9,842 nt of DNA. It comes from Chloroflexota bacterium. Its GTDB lineage: Bacteria > Chloroflexota > UBA5177 > JANWHV01. Under the pieces are notes generated by a model that saw only the letters and a list, made by a program, of their open reading frames with translations, did not search any database and was not told the origin of the DNA. The DNA lies in the NCBI GenBank assembly GCA_025924845.1, contig JAICHN010000174.1:1-9842 (forward strand), written 5' to 3'. A program made the position numbers and the translations under genes. Below are positions 1-7,121 of this stretch, piece by piece (the stretch's first letter is position 1; every line of letters begins with the position of its first letter).

Positions 1-1
1 C

Positions 2-304
2 CCCTCCGCCGCGCGGGCTCCCGCCGAAGGTGCGCCGGCGCGGGCCGGGCGCCGGGCGGGCGCCGCTGTCGCGGCCCACGACGTGATTGGGTCACAGCTC
101 TCGCCTGGGGAGAGAGCTCGGTTTGATCGCCTGCTGGCTCCCGCCCGGCAGATGCTGAGTGAGCCTCGCGCCGCGGCGTCATGGGCAGAAGGACGGGCGA
201 TGGGGCTGGACCGTGCCGTGCAGTACGCGCTGGAGGGGCGGTTTGACCTTCCGGCACAGGATGATCATCGTCCTTCGCCGGTTACCTCCACACTATTGGG
301 GTGA
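2..304 (+). CDS. 3' end of a large transcriptional regulator (ATPase/TPR-type C-terminus), partial at left edge
   Basis: The frame is open from the window edge to a TGA at 302-304, so this is most likely the last ~100 codons of a gene that begins outside. It starts with a low-complexity Ala/Pro/Arg stretch with G-biased first codon positions. This leads into a helical tail containing ERARFDRLLAPARQML and then SWAEGRAMGLDRAVQYALEG. From knowledge of the family, an 'R..L..AR..L.....A.WAEGRAM.L..A..YAL' ending closes many long HTH-ATPase-TPR regulators and adenylate-cyclase/ATPase-like regulators of Chloroflexota and Actinobacteria. A GTG at 83 could start an isolated 73-residue ORF, but the open frame upstream and the family-like tail argue against that. 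The effector and DNA-binding parts are outside the window, so the regulon cannot be stated. The gene converges on the secreted peptidase gene. Confidence 0.62.
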   Translation, partial: PSAARAPAEGAPARAGRRAGAAVAAHDVIGSQLSPGERARFDRLLAPARQMLSEPRAAASWAEGRAMGLDRAVQYALEGRFDLPAQDDHRPSPVTSTLLG

Positions 305-325
305 ACCGGAACATGCCGCGCGAGG

Positions 326-363
326 CGAGGGGGATGATTGCCTTTCGGCAACCATCCCCCTCG
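326..363. terminator. 17-bp hairpin between convergent genes, likely bidirectional terminator
   Basis: The left arm at 326-342 and right arm at 347-363 are complementary over 17 bp with a single non-Watson-Crick position, around a 4-nt loop. Read on the minus strand the loop is GAAA (a GNRA tetraloop) and the imperfect pair becomes G-U, so the structure is most stable in the transcript of the peptidase gene, which ends at 417. No clean U-tract follows on either side; the plus strand has only scattered T residues after 363. It could be a non-canonical intrinsic terminator or an mRNA 3'-stabilising hairpin. Nothing else is visible in 305-416. Confidence 0.7.
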
Positions 364-416
364 TCCTGTTTCGATCCTTCTATGCTGAAGGCTAGGTCTT
401 CGTCGCAAGGCGCCCG

Positions 417-3400
417 TCAACTTTGGTGAATGATGATATTCCCTCCACCAAGCGGTGTCGCTGCGTTGCCCGTATTGGATTCGCCCATCTTGTTGTCATA
501 GACGATGGCCCCATTGTTAGCGTTGTCCCAGATCTTAATGCGGAAGGCATCATCGCCCGGGCTTTGCGCTTGGCCGTTCATATCGCCATCGATAGCGGTC
601 AAGAGGAAACCGTAGTTGCCCTGGCCATTGATCGTACCGGTGCCCTTGAATTGCGCACGGCTGCCCGAAATGACCAGCCATTGGTAGGTAGAGCTGTGGA
701 AGTCCAGATTGCCGGCCTGGAACTGGAATTGGGTGTCCCCCGAGGGCACATTGGCGCCCTTCTGATACCTGGCTACGAAGCCGAACGCGGCTTTGCCCGC
801 GGTGCTTCCATCCGCGGAACAGGTGCTCAAGAGGCATGCGCCCGGCGGTGAGGCGATCCACCCTCCACCGCTGACGAAGCCGGCGCTTGGGTCGTAGACC
901 GCCAGCAGTGACGTCGCGGGCGCCGACGTGAAGTACGAGCCGACGACAGTGGCCGAGACGACGTACACACCGGCGCCGAGCGTTCCTGGGAAGGTCGCCG
1001 CGGCGATGCCGTTTGCAGAGACTGAGGTTGTCGTCTTTGCGACGACGGACCCGGTGGAATCGAGAGCGGTAAACTGCACTTGCGCCTGTGATAGATCGTT
1101 CAAGAACGTATCGTCTACCCGCGCCACGGTCGCCGTGAGTTGCACCGTGGTGCCGATCGCATCAATGGCATCACCGGAGTAGGAAATGGTAGCCTGCTCG
1201 GGAGCAATGCTGAGCGCCGTGGGTGACGCAGTGGAGCTCAAGTAGTCGGGGTCCGCCTCCGTGACGGTGCTGCTGTCCTGGACGACCTTCAGCGGATTAT
1301 CAACTCCTCCGAACATCGCGGTCACGGAGTACGATCCGGCTGGAAGCAGGAGGGTGCCCAGCGCCGCGCGGCCGAGGTAATCTGTAATCGCCGCCTTTGT
1401 GTACGTGGTTCCTCCGCCGGTGATCGTGAACACGACGCTTCGCTGAACAAGCCCGTTTCCATTGCTGTCGGTAAGCGTGGCCGTGATTGGAGCCGTGCCG
1501 CTGTAGGATGCCGAGGCCCCCGAGGTTGGCGTGAGCGCCAGTGTGGTGGGCGCGGGCGTTATGGTGAACGAGCCGGCCTGCGACGACGACGCATCGTAGG
1601 TCGTGCCGTTTACCGTGGCCCCGGCAAAGCCGGCGACGACGGCGTAGGTTCCGGGCGGCTGGTTGAGCGGTATTGAAACCGTTGCCTTGCCGGTTGCATC
1701 AGTTACGGCGAGCACTTGCCGGCTGCCGAGCTGCACCGTCACCGGTTGATTCTGCAGGCCGTTGCCGCTCGAATCCTGCAACTGGACCGTGAACGAGCCG
1801 CTTGTCGTTTGGTAGGGGCCCGAGGATGCCGCCTGTTGCACGGATAGAGTGGTCGGCATGGTGGAAGCTGAATTGGCGCCGACAGTGTAGTACGCGCCGG
1901 AATTGGTGGAGAGGCTCACCAGACCGGTGCCGTTGGCGGCCTGGACCATGAATACGATGCTGCTTGGTAGAGGCCGGGTATCGGTCCATAGGCTTGAGTC
2001 CGCGGCATCCTGATGAAGGTCGATTGATTGCCACGTCCCTGGATTGTTTGGATCGGTATACGTGATCCAGACACCCTGCGTGCCGGCCGACTGGTCGCTT
2101 GACACGCGCACCCTGAACGTCACGTTTCCGCCGGCGTCGGAAATGGCCGACACCGTGCCTATCGTCGGCGCCGCGGCCACCGCGGTCTGGCTTGTCGGTG
2201 TCGTGGGCCAATTACTCGGCAGGTAATATAGTCGGAATTTTAGGTCGCTGAACTGGCGAAGGGTGCCGTCGGCGGCGCCGGCGGCGGTCGACCTGTACTG
2301 TGCGGGCGCGGTAGCCAGGAGTTCAGAACCGCCTCCGATCGCGGCGAAGAAGTTGGCGGACCAGACCTGGGAGGGGTAGAAGGCGCTGGAGTAGAAGGCC
2401 GGATGGCCGACCGATGTCTCCGTACCAACTGCTGTGGTGAGCGGCGTTACGTGTGCCGTATCGGTGTAGGTGCCGCCCCGGAAGGCTATGCCGCGCAGGA
2501 CCTGGCCCGCAACGTGTACGTTGTAAAGTTGTGAGGGGAACACGGGTTCACCGGGCCGAGCCACCTCGCCATTGTTGGGCCCGGTCAGATAGGTTGCCGT
2601 GATCGGCGCGTTTGTGGCGTCATTGGTGAGCGTGATGCTGTGTGACGTGAGCGAGGACTGGACGTCGATGTCGGATGACCCACCGGCGGTCTGGCCTATG
2701 GCTAGGCCGAACCCCTGTCCGGGGCCGGAGGATACGGTCGGAGCGGACGCGATAATGGAGGTATTTGGCCCGCTGTTTATGTGGTCACCCTTCATGTTGA
2801 CCTGTAGCATCGGCAACCCGTAAAGAGTGACTTCCAGTAGTGTCTTCTCGTCGACGCCCGACAAGGCCGTGTGGGTTGCGAGGTACTCCTGCTTGGCCGC
2901 CACGTCGGCCTGACCGGTCGTAACGGGGACGTAGCCGGCACCGGAAAAGCTGCGTAGTTGCCGCAAGTAGTTGTCATACAAGTGCTCGCCATACTCTGTG
3001 AGAACAGTGTCGCCGTACGCATATCCGCTCGCGGCCAGCAGCGTCGCACCCTTCTCGGCCATGGCCTCCGGCCAATCGGGAGACGGTGAAAGAGATTGGA
3101 CGGCATCGGCGCTCGGAATGGTATAGCCACTGTGGCAGCCCAGCGCGAGGACCAGAGTATTGGTCATGTAAACCGTGGACGAGGCAACCTCGGCCGCGCT
3201 GAGCGTTGTGGCATAGTCGGCGGCTTCCAGGTTGCCTGCACTGAAGTGACCGGCCAGAAATACCACGTCGTGGCGGCTGCCGAACAGCGCTTGCCGCAGA
3301 TCGTTCGCGGTCCAACTGGTCGATGGTGACTGGCCTTGTGGTGAAATGAGCGTGTCGGGGCTTGCGCTGATCCCCGCCTGTAATTCGTTCTGCGCGTTGG

Positions 3401-5756
3401 TCGCGGCGTCTGCTACGAAGTCATAACCGGTGATCAATGACGAAGACGGTGTGATCAGCCCATTGGCGGCCGTGTACGCGTCGAGCATACGGCTCACTTC
3501 AGACGTGGACCTGACGAGGCGGCCAACCGCCAGGTCGGGGATCGGTAGCGACACGTCGCCCAGCGGCAGAGAGAGTGATGCGCCGTACTCGTCCTGGCCC
3601 AGCACATAGTTGTCGCGCAGGCCGGCATTGGAAGCGCTGGAATCCGCTACCGGCGGATAGTATTGATTCTCAGGCCCCAAGCCCGATTCGTCCGGATAGC
3701 GGAAGAACGGGATGGAGTGGTCGTCGCCGATGAGCACGATGTACTGCAGCCCGGGGTTCTGGGTGCGATAGGCCTGAACGATACTCTTGATGTCCCCGGC
3801 GACCAGATTCTTGGCAGTAGGACAGGCGGGATTGCTGTCGGCCTGCTCCTGCGCCGATCCAGGCCCATCGATTCCGGTTACGGTGCTCAGATCGACCACC
3901 GCGCCATGAACTTCCTGGCGGCCGGCGAATTGGTCGAGCTTGGTACGCAGGGTTGAGATATCGGATGAAGAACCGTCGATGCGCGACGGGTCCCAGAGAA
4001 TGAGCGTCGTCAGCCCGGTGGAAACCACGGTAGGCGGTGTGAAGGGCACGGGCGTGACGCCGGCGCACACGCCGCCGGATTCGGTGACCGTGAGGCTGAA
4101 CGGCGTAGAAGCACTGGGCGGCGCGGCAACGCGCACATACATGTAGCCAAAACTCGTCCAGGTATCGTGATCGATGGTCTGGACGGATGAGTTGGGGGTC
4201 GCTGAGACTGCCAACAGGCCGGCGTAAGGCGCGTCCGAATACGGGCCCGGCAGGAAGCTTTGCGGCAAGAAACTCTGCGGCAGGAAACTCTGCGGCAAGA
4301 AGCTTTGCGGCAGGAAACTCTGCGGTAAGAAGCTCTGGGGCAAGAAGCTTTGCGGCAAGAAACTCTGCGGCAGAAAACTCTGCGGCAAGAAGCTCTGGGG
4401 TAAGAAGCTCTGCGGCAGGAAGCTTTGCGGCAGAAAACTCTGCGGTAAGAAGCCGGAAGCTGCATCCTTGGCACTCTGTAACGCTGCATTCCGCGGATTG
4501 GTGAGCGCACTATATTCACTCTGCAGGTCGGAATGTAGGCTAAGTACTGCTCCGGGAAGCCCGGAGTATTGAACGTGAACCGTGCTGTCCGGCGTGACCA
4601 GGAACTTGTACCAGCGCTCGGTGACGGCGCCGTAAATCGACTGGCTTATGGTCTGATGTACTTCATAGGAGCCTGTGGTCTGGCTCAGCGTCTGCGCGGC
4701 GCCCCAGGTGCTGTTCTGGCAGTAGACGGGAGCACTGTACGACACCGTGCCGCTGCACGCGACCCCCGCCACGGTGATCGTGAACTGTGTACCGGAATCG
4801 AGCGCGCCAGGAGTATGCAGGCCATAAAAGCTGCCCAGGGTGAACTGGATCTGCGAATCGGAGTAGCTGGTGACCAGCAGTCCCAGGTAGTCATAGTGTA
4901 CCTGGCCATCAGTGGGGCATACGTAACCGGTGGATGCAGGTCCTGCTTGCCCAGCTTCCGCTCCTGGATAGGTGAGGGATAGAACGCCGCACGGATAGTC
5001 ATTGCCGGTGAACGTCTGGCCGGCATAGGAACCACTGCCGACCGGTCTCGACACGATAGGTTCGGGCAAGGCTGAGCCGAAGCCGGAACCGTTGATCGTA
5101 ATAGTCGGATTCTCCGCGGGATTCCCAAACCTGATCAGGTTAATAAGCGGTGGCGCGCATGTCGTTGGGGTGGTGAAACTGACGGTACCTGAGCACGGTT
5201 GGCCTCCGACATAGGCCGTGAACGGATCACCGACATTGAGGTAGAACCCGCCGCTAGGAAAGGTAAACTTTGGCCCGTAGCCATCCCCGAAGCTGTAGGC
5301 AATCGAGGTGTCTGAATAGTGGCTGACGACAAGGCCGACATGATTGCCTGCCTGTCCGGCGCTCCAGGGGGCTGGAGCGGTCGAAGCGTTATCGGTGAAC
5401 GCCAGTTCGAGTGCCGAGCCGAAATCCTGCCCGGTGTACCCGTCAAACACGGGCGATCCCCCGGTCCCATCGGGAATCGCCGCCGGTTCACTGCCGAAGT
5501 TCTGGCCGTTGACAATCACTGTAACGTTTCCGTCGAGTCCGGCGGTGCCGGAAAAAGCTACCGTGGTTATAATCGGCATAGCCGCGGCGCGGGCCGGCAG
5601 GGCACCGCTCCCGCCGATGGGCAGCCGAGAGCTGAGAGACGATACCTGTGCCCCAAGTACGAATAACACGATTGCCGCCATGCGCCGGAGCCTGTGGTGG
5701 ACGACGACGCCGCTGACCGAGAGCGGAACGGGAATACGCGACTGCTTTGCACTCAT
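417..5756 (-). CDS. Giant secreted modular cysteine peptidase, gingipain-like family C25, with TIG, PPC-like, Ig-like and post-COAP-1-type domains
   Basis: The start is ATG at 5756, because AGAGG (5764-5768) sits 7 nt upstream; a TTG at 5783 would extend it by 9 residues without a visible ribosome-binding site. The product is 1779 residues. Residues 1-59 form a secretion signal: basic HHRLRR, hydrophobic MAAIVLFVLGA, then an ARAAA cleavage region. Residues ~60-200 and ~205-346 are two homologous TIG-like domains, each closing with a CSGTVS...C motif (C188/C200 and C334/C346). A PPC-like beta domain (~347-560) is interrupted at 436-503 by FLPQS repeats. Residues ~580-985 resemble the C25 caspase-fold peptidase, with His837 in AGHFS and Cys874 in LGCHSG, 37 apart (33 in RgpB). 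An unassigned beta region follows, then Ig-like domains near 1195, 1299, 1404 and 1510. The C-terminal domain (1621-1779, from FVSGGGW to GGGNIIIH) is post-COAP-1-like. No membrane anchor, LPXTG or sorting signal is seen at the end. Substrate is unknown; activity is inferred from the dyad only. Confidence 0.88.
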   Translation of the reverse strand: MSAKQSRIPVPLSVSGVVVHHRLRRMAAIVLFVLGAQVSSLSSRLPIGGSGALPARAAAMPIITTVAFSGTAGLDGNVTVIVNGQNFGSEPAAIPDGTGGSPVFDGYTGQDFGSALELAFTDNASTAPAPWSAGQAGNHVGLVVSHYSDTSIAYSFGDGYGPKFTFPSGGFYLNVGDPFTAYVGGQPCSGTVSFTTPTTCAPPLINLIRFGNPAENPTITINGSGFGSALPEPIVSRPVGSGSYAGQTFTGNDYPCGVLSLTYPGAEAGQAGPASTGYVCPTDGQVHYDYLGLLVTSYSDSQIQFTLGSFYGLHTPGALDSGTQFTITVAGVACSGTVSYSAPVYCQNSTWGAAQTLSQTTGSYEVHQTISQSIYGAVTERWYKFLVTPDSTVHVQYSGLPGAVLSLHSDLQSEYSALTNPRNAALQSAKDAASGFLPQSFLPQSFLPQSFLPQSFLPQSFLPQSFLPQSFLPQSFLPQSFLPQSFLPQSFLPQSFLPQSFLPGPYSDAPYAGLLAVSATPNSSVQTIDHDTWTSFGYMYVRVAAPPSASTPFSLTVTESGGVCAGVTPVPFTPPTVVSTGLTTLILWDPSRIDGSSSDISTLRTKLDQFAGRQEVHGAVVDLSTVTGIDGPGSAQEQADSNPACPTAKNLVAGDIKSIVQAYRTQNPGLQYIVLIGDDHSIPFFRYPDESGLGPENQYYPPVADSSASNAGLRDNYVLGQDEYGASLSLPLGDVSLPIPDLAVGRLVRSTSEVSRMLDAYTAANGLITPSSSLITGYDFVADAATNAQNELQAGISASPDTLISPQGQSPSTSWTANDLRQALFGSRHDVVFLAGHFSAGNLEAADYATTLSAAEVASSTVYMTNTLVLALGCHSGYTIPSADAVQSLSPSPDWPEAMAEKGATLLAASGYAYGDTVLTEYGEHLYDNYLRQLRSFSGAGYVPVTTGQADVAAKQEYLATHTALSGVDEKTLLEVTLYGLPMLQVNMKGDHINSGPNTSIIASAPTVSSGPGQGFGLAIGQTAGGSSDIDVQSSLTSHSITLTNDATNAPITATYLTGPNNGEVARPGEPVFPSQLYNVHVAGQVLRGIAFRGGTYTDTAHVTPLTTAVGTETSVGHPAFYSSAFYPSQVWSANFFAAIGGGSELLATAPAQYRSTAAGAADGTLRQFSDLKFRLYYLPSNWPTTPTSQTAVAAAPTIGTVSAISDAGGNVTFRVRVSSDQSAGTQGVWITYTDPNNPGTWQSIDLHQDAADSSLWTDTRPLPSSIVFMVQAANGTGLVSLSTNSGAYYTVGANSASTMPTTLSVQQAASSGPYQTTSGSFTVQLQDSSGNGLQNQPVTVQLGSRQVLAVTDATGKATVSIPLNQPPGTYAVVAGFAGATVNGTTYDASSSQAGSFTITPAPTTLALTPTSGASASYSGTAPITATLTDSNGNGLVQRSVVFTITGGGTTYTKAAITDYLGRAALGTLLLPAGSYSVTAMFGGVDNPLKVVQDSSTVTEADPDYLSSTASPTALSIAPEQATISYSGDAIDAIGTTVQLTATVARVDDTFLNDLSQAQVQFTALDSTGSVVAKTTTSVSANGIAAATFPGTLGAGVYVVSATVVGSYFTSAPATSLLAVYDPSAGFVSGGGWIASPPGACLLSTCSADGSTAGKAAFGFVARYQKGANVPSGDTQFQFQAGNLDFHSSTYQWLVISGSRAQFKGTGTINGQGNYGFLLTAIDGDMNGQAQSPGDDAFRIKIWDNANNGAIVYDNKMGESNTGNAATPLGGGNIIIHQS
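4257..4451 (-). repeat. 13 tandem 15-bp units encoding the pentapeptide FLPQS
   Basis: Thirteen exact FLPQS pentapeptides (residues 436-500 of the C25 protein) are followed by a truncated FLP before GPYSD. The DNA units differ at Ser (AGT/AGC), Phe (TTC/TTT), Leu (TTG/CTG/CTT-type and TTA choices) and Pro (CCG/CCC), yet every difference I checked is synonymous. The array is a multiple of 3, so unit gain or loss would change length without a frameshift. A proline every five residues suggests an extended or spiral linker rather than a helix; that is an inference. It is not a CRISPR array, as there are no spacers. Confidence 0.97.
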
Positions 5757-5763
5757 GGATAAA

Positions 5764-5768
5764 CCTCT
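5764..5768 (-). promoter_or_regulatory. Ribosome-binding site (AGAGG) deciding the start of the C25 gene
   Basis: AGAGG on the minus strand lies 7 nt before ATG 5756. This favours that start over the TTG at 5783, which has no purine-rich site in front of it. The spacing matches that seen for the other genes of this window. Confidence 0.65.
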
Positions 5769-5793
5769 CGACCGACAACGCAAGATTTTGGTT

Positions 5794-5828
5794 CAGCGGC
5801 CGTGATAGTGGACAGACACCGGCCGCTG
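5794..5828. promoter_or_regulatory. Perfect 9-bp dyad in the leader of the C25 gene
   Basis: CAGCGGCCG at 5794-5802 is repeated in inverted orientation as CGGCCGCTG at 5820-5828, separated by 17 nt. It lies 38-72 nt upstream of the ATG at 5756. No U-tract follows on the minus strand, so a terminator for the preceding deacetylase gene is possible but not typical. An operator or an mRNA leader hairpin is equally compatible. No convincing -35/-10 pair was found in 5757-5921. Confidence 0.5.
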
Positions 5829-5843
5829 CCCACTAGGATAAGC

Positions 5844-5874
5844 CGCTTGTGCTATCTGCGGCCAGATACAAGCG
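5844..5874. other. Imperfect hairpin between the deacetylase and C25 genes
   Basis: CGCTTGT (5844-5850) plus ATCT (5854-5857) pairs with AGAT plus ACAAGCG (5864-5874) around a 6-nt GC loop, with a 3-nt bulge (5851-5853). The 11 paired bases lie 48-78 nt past the deacetylase stop codon. No U-run follows. It may act together with the neighbouring dyad as an intercistronic processing or partial termination element. Confidence 0.4.
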
Positions 5875-5921
5875 AGCCGCGGTAGGGCCGTGAGCAGGCG
5901 CGGCGCGTGTAGGATCCCCGG

Positions 5922-7106
5922 CTATAGCTCCGTCGCGGGCTCCAAGGCAGGATGAGCACGGACAAAATACTCCCTTCCGAACAATTCTTTCATAACACCG
6001 AGCGGCAGCATGTCGGGATCAAAAGCGAACTGGCTGCGATGTGCGGCCATCGCATCGAGTTTCCGACGCACGAAGGGTCCGACATCAATACAGGTTGTGG
6101 CCGCGCCGGCTCCATCCAACCCCACCGCCTCTGGTGCTTGACCTCTGGGGTTAGCGTCGAGGTGAACGTCCTTGCCGCGGCCTTCAAACGCCGTCGGTTT
6201 CGCGGGCGAGAAGACGAGACAGGTCGTGCTCTCGGCCGCTACCACGTGGGCGTTGCGGGGCAGGCCGTGGGCCAGACCCTGCTCGCCGAAGAACATACCC
6301 GGCTCCAGACGGTTCCGCGGCTCCAGCGTGCCATCCGGCTGCTCGACGATCGCCTGCGCACCACCGGACAGGAGCAGGTAAAGCTTGGTCGCAGGCTCAC
6401 CCTGCTCAATAATGTAGAAACCACGTGGATACCAGTTGACTTCGACAAAATCGCTTGCGTAGTGCAGGAGGGCGTTTTCTTCGGCGAGGAGCATTAACGC
6501 CTGTACAAATTCAGGCGATCCCTGGAAGCGCTCTTTGTGCCGCACCAACCACTGCACTAGCCGCTCGAGCAGCAGCAGGCGGCTGGTGGGAAAGTAGCTC
6601 TGATAGTATCGCTCCGGCTGGTGAGGGGCGAGGCCGACGGCAGTCTGCTCCGGGAAGGCAGCGGCGTCGCCGGCGCGGTGTACGGCCTCGGTGGTGGCGA
6701 GGCTCGTCACGATGTGATCAGGATGTCCATATCCGCCGTCGGGCCCGAAGGCCAGCACGATATCCGGCCGGAACTCTCGTATGACCCGCACGACATCGCG
6801 CACCAGCACATGCTGGTCCAGCTGATCGAGCATACCGTCGCCGTAGTCCCAACAGACGGAGTGGCGCGCACCCAGGAGCTGGGAGGAAAGGTGCAGCTCC
6901 TTCTCGCGCACAGCTCCCAGAGTGCGGCGAGTGGCGATAGAGGCGTCGCGGATCTGCCCCGCCTGCCCCTTGGTCGCCGACACAACCATGATCTCCGAAC
7001 CCTCGGCCGCGTATTTGGCGAGCGTGCCGCCGGCGACGAATACCTCGTCATCGGGATGGGCGAACACACCCAGGATGCGCGGCGGTTTGCTCACCGGCTG
7101 ATACAT
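5922..7106 (-). CDS. LmbE/PIG-L family zinc deacetylase with an inserted cyclic-nucleotide-binding domain
   Basis: The 394-residue product begins with the LmbE/PIG-L signature AHPDDE (residues 16-21). It continues through MVVSATKGQAG and FGPDGGYGHPDH (HPDH at 128-131), which supply the zinc ligands and catalytic Asp of N-acetylglucosamine-type deacetylases and amidases such as MshB, Mca and BshB. Residues ~215-300 are instead a cNMP-binding (CRP-like) beta barrel: FYIIEQGEPATKLYLLLSG, then FFGEQGLAHGLPRNAHVVA, retaining the FGE Glu (E275) and phosphate-binding Arg (R284). The usual C-terminal LmbE segment then resumes at ~337 (TTCIDVGPFVRRK, HRSQ at 356-359, LFGREYFVR). The barrel therefore sits inside the hydrolase fold. 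There is no HTH and no signal peptide, so it should be cytoplasmic. The start has GGAG 8 nt upstream. It follows the PLP enzyme by 15 nt and is probably translationally coupled. The substrate (a GlcNAc conjugate or thiol conjugate) is not determinable here. Confidence 0.9.
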   Translation of the reverse strand: MYQPVSKPPRILGVFAHPDDEVFVAGGTLAKYAAEGSEIMVVSATKGQAGQIRDASIATRRTLGAVREKELHLSSQLLGARHSVCWDYGDGMLDQLDQHVLVRDVVRVIREFRPDIVLAFGPDGGYGHPDHIVTSLATTEAVHRAGDAAAFPEQTAVGLAPHQPERYYQSYFPTSRLLLLERLVQWLVRHKERFQGSPEFVQALMLLAEENALLHYASDFVEVNWYPRGFYIIEQGEPATKLYLLLSGGAQAIVEQPDGTLEPRNRLEPGMFFGEQGLAHGLPRNAHVVAAESTTCLVFSPAKPTAFEGRGKDVHLDANPRGQAPEAVGLDGAGAATTCIDVGPFVRRKLDAMAAHRSQFAFDPDMLPLGVMKELFGREYFVRAHPALEPATEL

Positions 7107-7121
7107 AATTGTTACTCCAGT

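Noticed and set aside
20..59. Twin-arginine secretion signal in the C25 protein (residues, not bases, of its N-terminus: RLRRMAAIV)
   Set aside because: RR precedes the hydrophobic core, but the S-RR-x-F-L-K context is absent, so a general Sec signal is the safer call.
159..395. 78-residue plus-strand ORF
   Set aside because: It overlaps the in-frame regulator tail in another frame and runs through the hairpin; no ribosome-binding site or family resemblance.
423..851. 142-residue plus-strand ORF opposite the C25 gene
   Set aside because: Antisense to the well-supported post-COAP-1-like domain; its open frame is a by-product of GC-rich codon use.
4257..4451. CRISPR array
   Set aside because: Units are 15 bp, directly abutting, coding and without spacers.
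4187..4504. Repetitive antisense ORF (NSAA/RSFAA repeats), and the Cys/Arg-rich ORF in another minus frame at 4010-4519
   Set aside because: Both are shadows of the 15-bp FLPQS array. Only the FLPQS frame is conserved across all units and sits in a continuous, recognisable protein.
5344..5805. 153-residue plus-strand ORF over the C25 start
   Set aside because: Antisense to the signal peptide and first domain; no supporting signal.
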